64,000 nt of DNA from Sulfitobacter sp. DFL-14. Its GTDB lineage: Bacteria; Pseudomonadota; Alphaproteobacteria; Rhodobacterales; Rhodobacteraceae. The position numbers were made by a program, and so were the translations under genes. The stretch is from NCBI RefSeq assembly GCF_003335585.1, contig NZ_QBFD01000022.1, positions 131,081 to 195,080 on the forward strand, read 5' to 3'. Every line of letters begins with the position of its first letter. Position 1 is the first letter of the stretch. Positions 1-8,310 of this stretch are shown piece after piece. A model generated the notes under the pieces. It made no database searches and was not told where the DNA came from. It saw only the letters and a program-made list of their open reading frames with translations.

Positions 1-102
1 CCAGTTCAATTCAAAAAAGAAGCTTTCTGACGTTCCCGCCTCACATCGGCAACGCGCAGCCCCTCGCCGGTGCCCTGGCGCGGGTGGACAAGGGCGAAAA
101 CG
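1..102. other. Left edge, no gene assigned
   Basis: No reading frame here has a credible start and family resemblance. The region lies downstream of the minus-strand MliC-like gene. On the minus strand a short run of codons reaches a TGA with no ribosome binding site. A gene entering from outside the window on the plus strand cannot be excluded. Confidence 0.4.
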
Positions 103-441
103 TCAATTGCGGGCGCAATCGGCCAGCAGGGTTTCTTCCGAGCCGTCGGTGCCGTCGTGCCAGAGCAGCGTGGCAGTCTCGCCCTTGGTCCACCAGACGT
201 AATGCGACCCGTCGGAGGGATAGCCATAGCGCGCGCCCGACGCGCTTTGCTCTGACTGGAGGTTGTACATGCCGCCCTCGACATGGAGGACAGCGATGCC
301 TGGACCGGTCTCGTCGTTGACATAGACCACCGGCACCTCGACACCCCGCTCGCAGGTATAGCGCATCGCCTGCACCTGCATCTCTGCCCAAGCGCAGGCG
401 GGCAGCAGAAGCGCCGCAATGCACAGCGCGGGGCGGATCAC
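103..441 (-). CDS. MliC-like periplasmic lysozyme inhibitor domain protein
   Basis: This is a 112-residue protein that starts with GTG at 441. Its start overlaps the zapA stop by four bases (GTGA), so it is probably translated by coupling. The N-terminus is a signal peptide of about 18 residues (IRPALCIAALLLPACAWA, ending in an AWA-type cleavage site). The mature part begins EMQVQAMRYTCERGVEVPV and carries the features of the MliC/C-lysozyme-inhibitor fold: a YTC near the start, a GG(M)YNL stretch, an SASGARYG segment and a late Cys (LADCA). The SASGxxY loop is the lysozyme-contacting element in that family. A cysteine inside the signal region (LLPAC) could also make it a lipoprotein. The product would act in the periplasm or outer membrane. 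Its place at the end of a zapA operon is inferred from overlap only. Confidence 0.72.
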   Translation of the reverse strand: MIRPALCIAALLLPACAWAEMQVQAMRYTCERGVEVPVVYVNDETGPGIAVLHVEGGMYNLQSEQSASGARYGYPSDGSHYVWWTKGETATLLWHDGTDGSEETLLADCARN

Positions 442-827
442 GCTGACTTTTCCTCGACTTCGGCGGCCAGCGCCTCTGCCCTTGCGGCCAGTTCCGCCAG
501 CGTGTCCCTGACCGACTGCGGCACCACCGGCACCTCGACGCGCTCCGGCTCGATCTTGACATTGCGCAGCCCGGCGAGTTCCGCCTCGCGCTCGGCCAGT
601 TCGGCCTTTACCTCGGCCATCCGGTCTTCGACGCTGGCGGTCTTGTCGGCCAGCAGCAGGCCCGCCATCAGCAGCATCCGCGCCTCGGGCATGCGCCCGA
701 CCTGATCGGAGAGCACCTGCGCCTCGTCGTCCAGCATCTTGGCGGCAGAATGCAGATAGCTTTCCTCGCCCTCCTGACAGGCGACCTCGAACTGGCGTCC
801 GCCAATTGTGATTCGTACCTCTGGCAT
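438..827 (-). CDS. zapA: Cell division protein ZapA
   Basis: This 129-residue protein begins MPEVRITIGGRQFEVACQEG, the typical ZapA opening (beta strand, IGGR(x)F, then a helix with an HSAAKMLDDE stretch). The C-terminal half is a long charged coiled coil (residues about 60-129). ZapA binds FtsZ at midcell and bundles its protofilaments; the coiled coil provides dimer and tetramer contacts. The length is slightly above the usual 100-110 residues because of an extended acidic tail (VEEKSA). The start overlaps the upstream coiled-coil gene by one base (TGATG), and the stop overlaps the MliC-like gene, so three genes form a tightly packed operon divergent from tkt. Confidence 0.9.
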   Translation of the reverse strand: MPEVRITIGGRQFEVACQEGEESYLHSAAKMLDDEAQVLSDQVGRMPEARMLLMAGLLLADKTASVEDRMAEVKAELAEREAELAGLRNVKIEPERVEVPVVPQSVRDTLAELAARAEALAAEVEEKSA

Positions 828-1336
828 CAGGCGTCCTCCTCTGCTTCGTCGGTATCGGCGGTGGCGGCGGTGTCACCTGCGCTGTCCAGCAGCGGACCAA
901 GCGCGGCAAGGATGGCGCTGCCTTCGGCCACATCGGCGGCGCGGGCTGCGCGCAGCCCTTCCAGTTCGGCCAGCATCGCCTTGTTGATCAGATGCGCATC
1001 CCCCACCCCTTCGGCGTTCGCCTCCTGCAAGGCGGCACAGGCATCGGTCAATTGCGCATTGGCGCGGCGGACGCGCTGCAGCTCGATATCGAGCTGGGCG
1101 ATCCGGGCCTGCGATTCCTCGACCTGGGTGCGCAGCGTCGCGTTCTCGGATTCAGCCCGGGTTTTCAGGGCGCGCACCCGCTCGGTCAGCTGCGCGTTTG
1201 CGGTGCGCTCGTCCTCCAGCGCCTGCACCATTTCGGGGTCCGGCGCGCCCGCGTCCTTGCCCAAACCTTCAAGGCCGGCGGCAACCCGGTCCATGGCCGC
1301 GGTGATGCGGCGTTGCAGTTCATCTATGTCACTCAT
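827..1336 (-). CDS. Coiled-coil protein upstream of zapA, unknown function
   Basis: This 169-residue protein begins MSDIDELQRRITAAMDRVA. It is almost entirely predicted helix, with heptad-like spacing of Leu/Ala between residues about 35 and 110 and an acidic C-terminus (DTDEAEEDA). There is no signal peptide or membrane segment, so it is cytoplasmic. The coding end overlaps the zapA start by one base. Position and coiled-coil nature suggest a partner of ZapA or FtsZ, comparable in role to ZapB, but I see no sequence basis to call it ZapB. The first gene of its operon, it faces the 249-bp divergent region shared with tkt. Confidence 0.75.
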   Translation of the reverse strand: MSDIDELQRRITAAMDRVAAGLEGLGKDAGAPDPEMVQALEDERTANAQLTERVRALKTRAESENATLRTQVEESQARIAQLDIELQRVRRANAQLTDACAALQEANAEGVGDAHLINKAMLAELEGLRAARAADVAEGSAILAALGPLLDSAGDTAATADTDEAEEDA

Positions 1337-1585
1337 TCCCCGGTTCCTTCACGTCCTGTCTGTCACCGACCGTCACTGCCCCGGCAGAATTCCGGGCGAA
1401 TCGCCCCTGCACAAGGATTTTTATTATCCTAACCAAAGGATCAGACAAATGCGCCCCCCTTTCAGATCAGCAACTTGACCGGCGAAGTTGATCCGCAAAG
1501 CAGCGCCCATGCCTGTTGCGCTTGAACTTTGCCCCTTGACTGCTATGCACAGGCGCAACCCTGACGCGCTATAAGGAAGCCTCCC
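1337..1585. promoter_or_regulatory. Divergent control region between the zapA operon and tkt
   Basis: A 249-bp AT-richer region between divergent operons. A possible plus-strand promoter for tkt is TTGAAC, a 16-base gap and TATGCA, just before a second TTGACT at about 1534. A small dyad AGGAT/ATCCT with a 7-base loop lies at about 1413-1431. The tkt ribosome binding site AAGGAAG is at 1573-1579. None of these is strong enough to name a regulator. Confidence 0.35.
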
Positions 1586-3601
1586 TTGGATCTTGACGCC
1601 CTTGCCAAAGCACACCCGGACCATTGGTCCAAAGCCACCGCCATCCGCGCCCTGGCCCTGGATGCGGTCGCAGCCGCGAACTCCGGTCACTCCGGGATGC
1701 CGATGGGCATGGCCGATGTCGCCACCGTATTGTTCGAAAAGCATCTGAAATTCGACGCCGCCAACCCGCTGTGGCCCGACCGGGACCGGTTCATCCTGTC
1801 CGCCGGGCACGGGTCGATGCTGATCTATTCCCTGCTGCACCTGGTGGGCGACGCGCAATTCCCCATCGAAGAGCTGAAGAATTTCCGCCAGTTGGGCGCG
1901 CGCACAGCCGGGCACCCCGAGAATTTCCTTGCCGATGCGATCGAGACGACAACCGGACCGCTGGGTCAGGGCATCGCCAATTCCGTGGGCTTTGCCATGG
2001 CCGAGGAGATCCAGCGCGCCACCTATGGCCGCAAGATCGTCGATCACCACACCTATGTCATCGCGGGCGACGGCTGCCTGATGGAAGGTGTCAGCCAGGA
2101 GGCGATCACGCTGGCGGGGCGTCATAACCTGAGCAAGCTGATCGTGCTGTGGGACAACAACAACATTACCATCGACGGGCCTCTCTCCCTGTCCGACCGC
2201 ACCGACCAGATCGGCCGGTTTACCGCCGCAGGATGGCATTGCATCGAGATTGACGGGCACAACCCCGAAGAGATCGACGCGGCCCTGACCGAGGCCCGCA
2301 AGTCCGACAAGCCCACGATGATCGCCTGCAAGACCCATATCGCCCTGGGCCATGCGGCGCAGGACACCTCGAAAGGCCATGGCGCGCTGACCGATGCGGG
2401 CCAGCTGGCCGATGCCAAGGCGGCCTATGGCTGGCCCTACGGGCCCTTCGAAATTCCTTCGGATGTGAAATCCGCCTGGGAGGCGATCGGAAAGCGCGGC
2501 GCAGACGAACGCCGCACCTGGGAGGAACGCTTTGACGCGATGTCGCGCAACAAGCGCGAGACCTTCAACCGCGCCCTGGCCCTGGACGCGCCGAAAAAGC
2601 TGAGCGCCACCATCAAGGCCTTCAAAAAGCAGATGTCGGAAGCCGCGCCCAAGCTGGCCACCCGCGCCTCTTCGGAAAAAGTGCTGGAAGTGATCAACCC
2701 GATCATGCCGGAAACCGTGGGCGGCTCTGCCGACCTGACAGGATCCAACAACACAAAGACGGGCGATCTGGGTGTCTTTGACACGGACAACCGCGGCGGG
2801 CGCTATGTCTATTGGGGCATCCGCGAACACGGCATGGCGGCGGCGATGAATGGCATGGCGCTGCACGGCGGCGTGCGGCCCTATGGCGGCACCTTCATGT
2901 GTTTCACCGATTACGCCCGCCCCTCCATGCGTCTGGCGGCACTGATGCAGATCCCGACCGTCTTTGTCATGACCCATGATTCCATCGGTCTGGGCGAGGA
3001 CGGGCCGACCCACCAGCCGGTCGAACATCTGGCAATCAGCCGCGCGACCCCCAACACCTATGTCTTCCGCCCCGCCGACACGGTGGAGACGGCAGAGGCC
3101 TGGGAAATCGCGCTGACCTCCAAGAAGACGCCTTCGGTGCTGTCGCTGACCCGTCAGGGGCTGCCGACCGTGCGCAAGGACCACAAGAACAACAACTTGG
3201 TCGAAAAAGGCGCCTATGTGCTGGCCGAGGCCGAAGGCAAGCGTCAGGTGATCCTGATCGCCAGCGGCTCGGAGGTCAGCGTGGCACTTGAAGCGCGCGC
3301 GCTGTTGCAGGCCGAAGGCATCGGCGTGCGGGTGGTCTCCATGCCCTGCATGGAATTGTTTGCCGCCCAGGACGACGCCTATCGCAAGCGCATCCTGCCC
3401 GGTGGTGCCGTCCGTGTCGGCATCGAGGCCGGTGTGCGCCAGGGCTGGGACCAATGGCTGCTGGGCGAACGCGGCAAGTTCGGCAAGGCCGATTTCGTCG
3501 GCATGGACCGTTTCGGCGCCTCTGCCCCGGCTGAGGAATTGTTCGAGAAATTCGGCATCACCGCCCAGAACGTGGCGGCCAAGGCCAAGGCGCTGCTCTG
3601 A
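1586..3601 (+). CDS. tkt: Transketolase
   Basis: This 671-residue enzyme is close to the usual bacterial transketolase length of about 660-670. It moves two-carbon ketol units between sugar phosphates in the pentose phosphate pathway, using thiamine diphosphate and Mg2+. Visible motifs are [14 protein letters not shown] (residues 31-44), the ThDP/metal motif GDGCLMEG (161-168) followed by NNN (191-193), [16 protein letters not shown] in the pyrimidine domain, and [19 protein letters not shown]. The start is a TTG at 1586 with AAGGAAG seven bases upstream; no in-frame ATG fits the conserved N-terminus. It is a single gene divergent from the zapA operon, and nothing shows it in an operon with the next gene, 160 bp downstream. 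Confidence 0.95.
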   Translation: MDLDALAKAHPDHWSKATAIRALALDAVAAANSGHSGMPMGMADVATVLFEKHLKFDAANPLWPDRDRFILSAGHGSMLIYSLLHLVGDAQFPIEELKNFRQLGARTAGHPENFLADAIETTTGPLGQGIANSVGFAMAEEIQRATYGRKIVDHHTYVIAGDGCLMEGVSQEAITLAGRHNLSKLIVLWDNNNITIDGPLSLSDRTDQIGRFTAAGWHCIEIDGHNPEEIDAALTEARKSDKPTMIACKTHIALGHAAQDTSKGHGALTDAGQLADAKAAYGWPYGPFEIPSDVKSAWEAIGKRGADERRTWEERFDAMSRNKRETFNRALALDAPKKLSATIKAFKKQMSEAAPKLATRASSEKVLEVINPIMPETVGGSADLTGSNNTKTGDLGVFDTDNRGGRYVYWGIREHGMAAAMNGMALHGGVRPYGGTFMCFTDYARPSMRLAALMQIPTVFVMTHDSIGLGEDGPTHQPVEHLAISRATPNTYVFRPADTVETAEAWEIALTSKKTPSVLSLTRQGLPTVRKDHKNNNLVEKGAYVLAEAEGKRQVILIASGSEVSVALEARALLQAEGIGVRVVSMPCMELFAAQDDAYRKRILPGGAVRVGIEAGVRQGWDQWLLGERGKFGKADFVGMDRFGASAPAEELFEKFGITAQNVAAKAKALL

Positions 3602-3624
3602 GCCTGCGGCCATCGAAAAGCAAA

Positions 3625-3671
3625 CCGGCCATATCTGCCAGCCTTACAAGGCACAGGGTGGATATGGCCGG
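3625..3671. terminator. Nested inverted repeat after tkt
   Basis: CCGGCCATATC (3625-3635) is repeated exactly inverted as GATATGGCCGG (3661-3671). The 25-base loop contains a second hairpin, GCCTT-AC-AAGGC (3641-3652). A third short hairpin CCCGGC/GCCGGG follows near 3685. There is no T-run, so termination is only one possibility; a processed 3' end or a repeat is also possible. Confidence 0.45.
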
Positions 3672-3760
3672 ATGAGCAAACCTTCCCGGCGCAGCCGGGA
3701 GGTTGCTGTGCCGACCGGCGCGATGTTGGAACCGGCTGGCGCGGATGCTATGCGCATTCC

Positions 3761-4288
3761 ATGAAATTCCTTGCACTCTCGGGCAGCGCCCGAAACCTGT
3801 CGACAAATACGGCGATGTTGCGGGCCGTGGCCGTGGCTGCCGACCCGGACCATGAAGTGCGCGTGTTCGACCGGATCGCTGACCTGCCGGTGTTCTCACC
3901 GGACCTGGAAGGCGGCCCCCTGCCCGAAGCGGTTCGCGACTTTGTCGCGCAGATCGCGGGCTGTGACGGGCTGATCCTCGCAAGCCCCGAATATGTCAGG
4001 GCAATTCCCGGCGGGTTGAAAAACGCCATAGACTGGCTTGTGTCGCGGGACGAGATCATCAACAAGCCCATCGTCCTGATGCATGCCTCGCACCGGGGCG
4101 AGGATGTGCTTGCACAGCTCCGGCTTGTCCTGGCCACGGTCAGCACGCGGTTTTGCGCGGACCTCTTCCTGCGGTTTGAGCTTATGAAGAACTCTCCGGC
4201 CGAGATTGAAAGCCATCTGAGCCAGCCGGCAAACCGCCGGGCAATTGGCGATTTCATCGAAGATTTCGCTGCCTTCTGCCGCCGGTAG
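3761..4288 (+). CDS. NADPH-dependent FMN reductase family protein
   Basis: This 175-residue flavodoxin-fold protein begins MKFLALSGSARNLSTNTAML. The GSARxxSxN loop binds the FMN phosphate. A second flavin-contact segment follows at about residues 74-90 (LILASPEYVRAIPGGLKNAIDW), matching the SPEYxxxxPGxLKNAIDW signature of the NAD(P)H:FMN oxidoreductase/ArsH/ChrR-like family. It probably reduces quinones or other small acceptors in the cytosol; the physiological substrate cannot be read from sequence. No clear ribosome binding site was seen before the ATG. It stands alone between tkt and a short membrane peptide gene. Confidence 0.88.
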   Translation: MKFLALSGSARNLSTNTAMLRAVAVAADPDHEVRVFDRIADLPVFSPDLEGGPLPEAVRDFVAQIAGCDGLILASPEYVRAIPGGLKNAIDWLVSRDEIINKPIVLMHASHRGEDVLAQLRLVLATVSTRFCADLFLRFELMKNSPAEIESHLSQPANRRAIGDFIEDFAAFCRR

Positions 4289-4475
4289 TGCGCCCCCGGG
4301 CTGGGTCCCATCCCTTGCTTGGGCAAGTCTTTGCCCAGGATGGCCGGTTCCTGCCGATTTTACAAGAAGGGCTGGTTTATGCGGGGGTATGATCTACTTT
4401 AGGTAGTATTCGCACGCATTCGAACCGGATGTGAAACCCGCTGTTTCAAAAACCTCTAGACTGGGAGGATTGCCC

Positions 4476-4622
4476 ATGCCCGTTACATATATGACGGTTG
4501 CCTTTGTGACCGGTGTTGTCGCCCTTGGCGGCATGGCTGGCGGTGTCGCGGCCTATGTGCTCAGCGGCAATCTGGCGCTGGCCGGATTGGCCGCACAGGT
4601 CGCCAGAGCGCGCCAGCGTTAG
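4476..4622 (+). CDS. Small single-span membrane protein, unknown function
   Basis: A 48-residue protein, MPVTYMTVAFVTGVVALG and onward, with one hydrophobic segment from residue 5 to about 40 that is rich in Gly/Ala and a basic C-terminus (ARARQR). The ATG at 4476 follows GGGAGGAT at a good distance; an upstream in-frame GTG at 4431 has no such site. Charge distribution suggests an inner membrane protein with a cytoplasmic tail. The 187-bp gap before it contains a dyad CTAC-TTTAG-GTAG near 4393, a possible operator. I do not recognise a family. Confidence 0.55.
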   Translation: MPVTYMTVAFVTGVVALGGMAGGVAAYVLSGNLALAGLAAQVARARQR

Positions 4623-4761
4623 GCACCTGCCGCAGGGACCGGACGACAAGCTGCCAGATGCCGGGGCAACCCGGCGCGGGTGAGTGCGCAGGCGCTGGCC
4701 AAGCGGGGCGTTTGTGGATCAGGCTGCGGACCTACGCGCCACAGAGGTCCCCTGCACCCGG

Positions 4762-5739
4762 TCAGGCAGGCTTTTTCCCAAAGGGCAGTGCGCGCCACAG
4801 CGGTGTGATCAGTTTCTCACCCACCGGGATCAGCAGCAGGCCCAGCAACAGCCCGAACACACCATCCATCGCTGCCTTTGCCACCCATTCCGTACCCGCC
4901 TCGATCCCCGCAGGGACCTGATGCGCAACCGCGACAGCCGCGTCGTGGATCCAGTGGCCCAGCGTGCCGAACCCCAGTTCCTCAAGCCCGTGAATGATGA
5001 TCGACCCGCCGACCCAGAGCATCGCGGCGGTGCCGACGATGGTCAGCAACCGCAGGAACCCCGGCATCCCCTTCACCAGGAGCCGCCCCAGCGCGCGGGT
5101 CAGCGAGAGCCGCCCGCGGTTGGCCATGGCCAGCCCCAGATCGTCCATCTTCACGATCAGACCCACCGCGCCATAGACGGCTACGGTGATCATCACGGCA
5201 ACCACCGCCAGGGTCGCAGCTTCCATCCAGAAGCTGCCGGGCGGGATCGCGGCAAGGGCAATGGTCATGATCTCTGCCGACAGGATGAAATCGGTCTTGA
5301 TGGCGCCCTGGGCCTTTTGCTCTTCCAGATGCGCGGGGTCCTCCACCACGCTCTCCTTGCCCGGGTAATCCTCATGCCCGGCAGAGAGGCCCATGGCATG
5401 GGCGACCTTTTCCGCCCCTTCGAAACACAGATAGGCCCCGCCCAGCATCAGCAGCGGCGAAATCGCCCAGGGTGCGAAGTTCGACAGGGCCAGACCGGCA
5501 GGCAGAAGGAACACCAGCTTGTTGCGCAGCGATCCCTTGGTGATGCGCCAGACCACCGGCAATTCGCGCGAGGCCTCGAACCCATGCAGGTATTTCGGCG
5601 TCACCGCCGCGTCGTCGATCACGGCCCCCGCCGCCTTGCTGCCCGCCTTGGCCGCCTGCCCGATCACATCGTCGACAGAGGCCGCCGCCACCTTGGCGAT
5701 GGCCGCCACATCATCCAGCAATGCAATCAATCCGCTCAT
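4762..5739 (-). CDS. DUF808 (YedI-like) integral membrane protein
   Basis: This 325-residue protein begins MSGLIALLDDVAAIAKVAAA, and continues with DDVIGQAAKAGSKAAGAVIDDAAVTP, which is the well-conserved soluble N-terminal part of the DUF808/YedI family. Several membrane segments follow (about residues 78-105, 150-185, 215-240 and 285-310). The length is close to E. coli YedI (about 305). The biochemical role of this family is not established. It is convergent with the small membrane protein gene and divergent from gap, sharing a 188-bp intergenic region with it. Confidence 0.88.
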   Translation of the reverse strand: MSGLIALLDDVAAIAKVAAASVDDVIGQAAKAGSKAAGAVIDDAAVTPKYLHGFEASRELPVVWRITKGSLRNKLVFLLPAGLALSNFAPWAISPLLMLGGAYLCFEGAEKVAHAMGLSAGHEDYPGKESVVEDPAHLEEQKAQGAIKTDFILSAEIMTIALAAIPPGSFWMEAATLAVVAVMITVAVYGAVGLIVKMDDLGLAMANRGRLSLTRALGRLLVKGMPGFLRLLTIVGTAAMLWVGGSIIIHGLEELGFGTLGHWIHDAAVAVAHQVPAGIEAGTEWVAKAAMDGVFGLLLGLLLIPVGEKLITPLWRALPFGKKPA

Positions 5740-5809
5740 TTTGTGCCCCTTGTTGTTCTGGGACAGTTAGCCTGCCCGCCCCGCGCGGCAAATGCAAAGC
5801 TGCCATGCC

Positions 5810-5841
5810 TTTACCGCTAACACCAAGGTTTATCGCTAACA
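5810..5841. promoter_or_regulatory. Twin LacI-type half-sites upstream of the first gap gene
   Basis: TTTACCGCTAACA (5810-5822) and TTTATCGCTAACA (5829-5841) form a direct repeat with 19-bp spacing. Each resembles an imperfect version of the TGTTAGCGCTAACA-type palindrome bound by LacI-family regulators, which control central carbon genes in Rhodobacterales (CceR is the known example). A weak -35/-10 pair (TTCGCA, 17 bp, TATAGA at 5891-5896) lies downstream, so binding here would be upstream of the promoter. Regulator assignment is inference. Confidence 0.4.
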
Positions 5842-5927
5842 ATCTGAATTCACGCGCGTTTGCCCCTTTCGCATCCGCAGCACAGCCCGCTATAGAGCGG
5901 CCAAAGCTGCACCCAGAGGATGACCAA

Positions 5928-6929
5928 ATGACCATCAAAGTCGGTATCAACGGATTTGGCCGGATCGGCCGCTGCACCCTGAGCCATATCGCCGCCACCG
6001 GGCGCGACGACATCGAAGTGGTCAAGATCAACGCGACCGGCCCGCTGGAAACCGCAGCGCATCTGCTGAAATACGACTCTGTCCATGGCCGTTTCCCCGG
6101 TGAGATCACCATCGACGACGGTTATCTGAACCTGGGCCAGAACGATATCGAGGTGATGTCGACCTACAACCTCGAAGAGCTGGACTGGCACGGCTGCGAC
6201 GTGGTGCTGGAATGCACCGGCAAGTTCAACGATGGCAACAAGGCCAATGTGCACCTGGAACAGGGTGCGAAACGGGTCCTGCTCTCGGCTCCGGGCAAGA
6301 ACGTGGACAAGACCATTGTCTTCGGCGTCAACCACGACTCGCTGGTAAAGTCCGACCGGATGATCTCCAACGGGTCCTGCACCACCAACTGCCTGGCACC
6401 GATGGCCAAGGTCATGCATGACGCGGTGGGCATCGAAAGCGGGCTGATGACCACCATCCACAGCTATACCGGTGACCAGCCGACGCTGGACCGCCGCCAC
6501 AAGGATCTGTACCGCGCGCGGGCCGCTGCCATGGCGCTGATCCCCACCTCGACCGGTGCGGCCAAGGCCCTGGGCGAGGTGCTGCCGGCCCTCAAGGGCA
6601 AGCTGGACGGCACCGCGATGCGGGTGCCGACGCCAAATGTCTCCGCCGTGGATCTGACCTTTCAGGCCTGCCGCGATGTCACGGTCGAAGAGATCAACCT
6701 GGCCGCCAAGACCGCCGCGGAAGGGTCGATGAAACGGGTGCTGGGCTATGACCCCGAGCAGAAAGTCTCCATCGACTTCAACCACACCGAGGAAAGCTGC
6801 ATCTTCGCGCCGGATCAGACCATCGTGGTCGCAGGCCGGACCGTGCGGGTTCTGGGCTGGTACGACAACGAATGGGCGTTTTCGGTGCGGATGGCGGATG
6901 TGGCCGTGGCCATGGGCCAATTGGGCTGA
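5928..6929 (+). CDS. gap: Glyceraldehyde-3-phosphate dehydrogenase 1 (NADP-type coenzyme site)
   Basis: A 333-residue phosphorylating GAPDH. The Rossmann motif GINGFGRIGR is at residues 6-15, the catalytic Cys is 151 in SNGSCTTNC and the catalytic His is 178. Residues 34-37 are INAT, where NAD-specific enzymes usually have an Asp (IND). The L-P pair normally before H-K-D-L is replaced by R-R (189-190). Loss of that Asp is the pattern of NADP-accepting GapB/chloroplast-type enzymes, so this copy is predicted to use NADP(H), possibly in gluconeogenesis. That is inference from sequence. The ATG at 5928 has AGAGGA seven bases upstream. A second gap gene follows 375 bp downstream. Confidence 0.93.
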   Translation: MTIKVGINGFGRIGRCTLSHIAATGRDDIEVVKINATGPLETAAHLLKYDSVHGRFPGEITIDDGYLNLGQNDIEVMSTYNLEELDWHGCDVVLECTGKFNDGNKANVHLEQGAKRVLLSAPGKNVDKTIVFGVNHDSLVKSDRMISNGSCTTNCLAPMAKVMHDAVGIESGLMTTIHSYTGDQPTLDRRHKDLYRARAAAMALIPTSTGAAKALGEVLPALKGKLDGTAMRVPTPNVSAVDLTFQACRDVTVEEINLAAKTAAEGSMKRVLGYDPEQKVSIDFNHTEESCIFAPDQTIVVAGRTVRVLGWYDNEWAFSVRMADVAVAMGQLG

Positions 6930-6996
6930 CGCTTGCGCGGGCGGCGCGGGGCTGTCATATCGGTCTGACCTGATGCACAAAGGCAGGCGCGCCCCC

Positions 6997-7140
6997 GTGA
7001 CCAACCGTATCGCTATCTTCCTCGGCCTGATCCTGATCGCGGCCATCATTGCGGACACGATGATGTTCGGCAATGAACACCTGATCTATCTGGGCAAGAA
7101 ACTGTTCGACCTGATCGAATGGATCGCCTTCTGGCGCTGA
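6997..7140 (+). CDS. Small membrane protein between the two gap genes
   Basis: A 47-residue protein starting at GTG 6997 (MTNRIAIFLGLILIAAIIAD) with one strong hydrophobic helix at residues 4-22, then a short amphipathic tail ending DLIEWIAFWR. An in-frame ATG at 6973 would add eight basic residues; GTG is preferred because AAAGGCAGG sits nine bases upstream and the hydrophobic segment then lies at the very N-terminus. It probably sits in the inner membrane. It lies 67 bp after gap1 in the same direction, so co-transcription is likely. Function unknown; I recall similar short proteins beside gap in this group but cannot verify it. Confidence 0.6.
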   Translation: MTNRIAIFLGLILIAAIIADTMMFGNEHLIYLGKKLFDLIEWIAFWR

Positions 7141-7149
7141 CGCCGGGTA

Positions 7150-7183
7150 TTTGCAAACCTCCCCTTTGCATTTTGCAAAATGC
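7150..7183. promoter_or_regulatory. Paired TTTGCAAA operator-like motifs upstream of the second gap
   Basis: TTTGCAAA occurs at 7150-7157 and again at 7172-7179, exactly 22 bp apart. The second lies in a perfect 16-bp palindrome GCATTTTGCAAAATGC (7168-7183). ScfR-family regulators (for example RamB and PccR) are known to bind TTTGCAAA-type motifs in genes for acetyl-CoA and propionyl-CoA metabolism. The pair is about 60-90 bp upstream of the predicted -35 of gap2. Confidence 0.5.
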
Positions 7184-7241
7184 CGCCTGCCCCGCCGCTC
7201 CCACGATATTGTATCGGTACTTGTTTCTGCCCCCGCCCCCG

Positions 7242-7270
7242 TTGACTTGGCCTCTTGAGGGCGCAATCTA
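7242..7270 (+). promoter_or_regulatory. Predicted sigma-70 promoter of the second gap gene
   Basis: TTGACT (7242-7247), a 17-bp spacer and AATCTA (7265-7270). The start would be near 7277, about 27 bases before the ATG, with AAAGG as ribosome binding site. This suggests gap2 has its own promoter independent of gap1. Confidence 0.5.
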
Positions 7271-7303
7271 GGGGCATCTGGATTTGATCAAAAAGGTGTC
7301 GTG

Positions 7304-8308
7304 ATGACCATCAGGCTGGGGATCAATGGGTTCGGCCGCATCGGGCGCAGCGTGTTGCGCAGCCTGATGAGCCAGGCGCCGGGGCGCTTCGAGGTGGTGG
7401 CGATCAACGATCTGGCTCCGCTGGAGACAGCCGCGCATCTGTTCGAATTCGATTCCGTGCATGGCATCTATCCCGGCACCGTGACCCTGGGCGAAGGCAC
7501 CATGGATCTGGGCCGCGGCCCGATCCGTGTCACGGCAGAGCCCCGGCCCGAAAGGCTGAACTGGCAGGATGTGGACATCGCCCTGGAATGCACCGGCCAT
7601 ATGACCGATCCGGTCCGGGCCGAGGCGCATCTGCGCAACGGCGCGGGTCGCGTGCTGATCTCAGGGCCCGCCAAGGGCGAGGCAAAGACCGTGGTTTACG
7701 GCATCAACCATGACAGCCTGACCGTCGGGGACAGGGTGGTGTCAAATGGCTCCTGCACCACCAATTGCCTGGTGCCGATGGTGCATGTCCTCGATCAGGC
7801 CTTTGGCATCCGGCACGGCATGATGACCACGGTGCATTGCTATACCAATTCGCAGAACCTGACCGATGCCGCCCATGAGGACCTCTACCGCGCGCGGGCC
7901 GGTGCGCTGTCGATGGTGCCGACCTCGACCAGCGCCTCGCGGACGCTGGACCATGTGCTGCCGCATCTGGCGGGGCGGATCACCAGCCATGCCATCCGGG
8001 TGCCGACACCGGATGTGTCCTGCTGCGATCTGGTGGTGACGCTGGACAAGTCCACCACGGCAGAGGCGGTCAACGACGCCTTTCGCGCAGCGGCAGCGGA
8101 AGGTCCGCTCAGGGGTGTGCTGGGGGTGACCGACCGCAAGCTGGTCTCGACCGATTTCAGGGGCAACCCCCATTCCGCCGTCTTTGCCACCGACCAGACG
8201 CGGATTCAGGACGGCACCCTGCTGCGGGTGCTGGCCTGGTATGACAATGAATGGGCGTTTTCCAACCGGATGCTGGACACGGCAGGCGTGATCGCCAGCC
8301 GCATGTAA
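7304..8308 (+). CDS. Glyceraldehyde-3-phosphate dehydrogenase 2 (NAD-type coenzyme site)
   Basis: A second 334-residue GAPDH with GINGFGRIGR at 6-15, Cys151 in SNGSCTTNC and His178. Unlike the first copy it keeps IND at 34-36, the Asp that favours NAD over NADP. The later L-P pair is replaced by A-A (189-190). The paralogues share layout but differ throughout (for example YDSVHGRFPG versus FDSVHGIYPG), so the duplication is old. The ATG at 7304 follows AAAGGTGTCGTG; a GTG at 7301 is an alternative start adding one residue. It ends two bases before the stop codon of coaD, which is convergent. Confidence 0.92.
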   Translation: MTIRLGINGFGRIGRSVLRSLMSQAPGRFEVVAINDLAPLETAAHLFEFDSVHGIYPGTVTLGEGTMDLGRGPIRVTAEPRPERLNWQDVDIALECTGHMTDPVRAEAHLRNGAGRVLISGPAKGEAKTVVYGINHDSLTVGDRVVSNGSCTTNCLVPMVHVLDQAFGIRHGMMTTVHCYTNSQNLTDAAHEDLYRARAGALSMVPTSTSASRTLDHVLPHLAGRITSHAIRVPTPDVSCCDLVVTLDKSTTAEAVNDAFRAAAAEGPLRGVLGVTDRKLVSTDFRGNPHSAVFATDQTRIQDGTLLRVLAWYDNEWAFSNRMLDTAGVIASRM

Positions 8309-8310
8309 GC

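Noticed and set aside
1424-3613. 729-codon open frame antisense to transketolase
   Set aside because: A high-GC shadow frame. The opposite strand encodes a complete transketolase with all cofactor motifs, and the antisense product is low-complexity His/Gly/Arg text without family resemblance.
4431-4475. Longer N-terminus of the small membrane protein starting at 4431
   Set aside because: There is no ribosome binding site, and the added residues are polar; GGGAGGAT points to the ATG at 4476.
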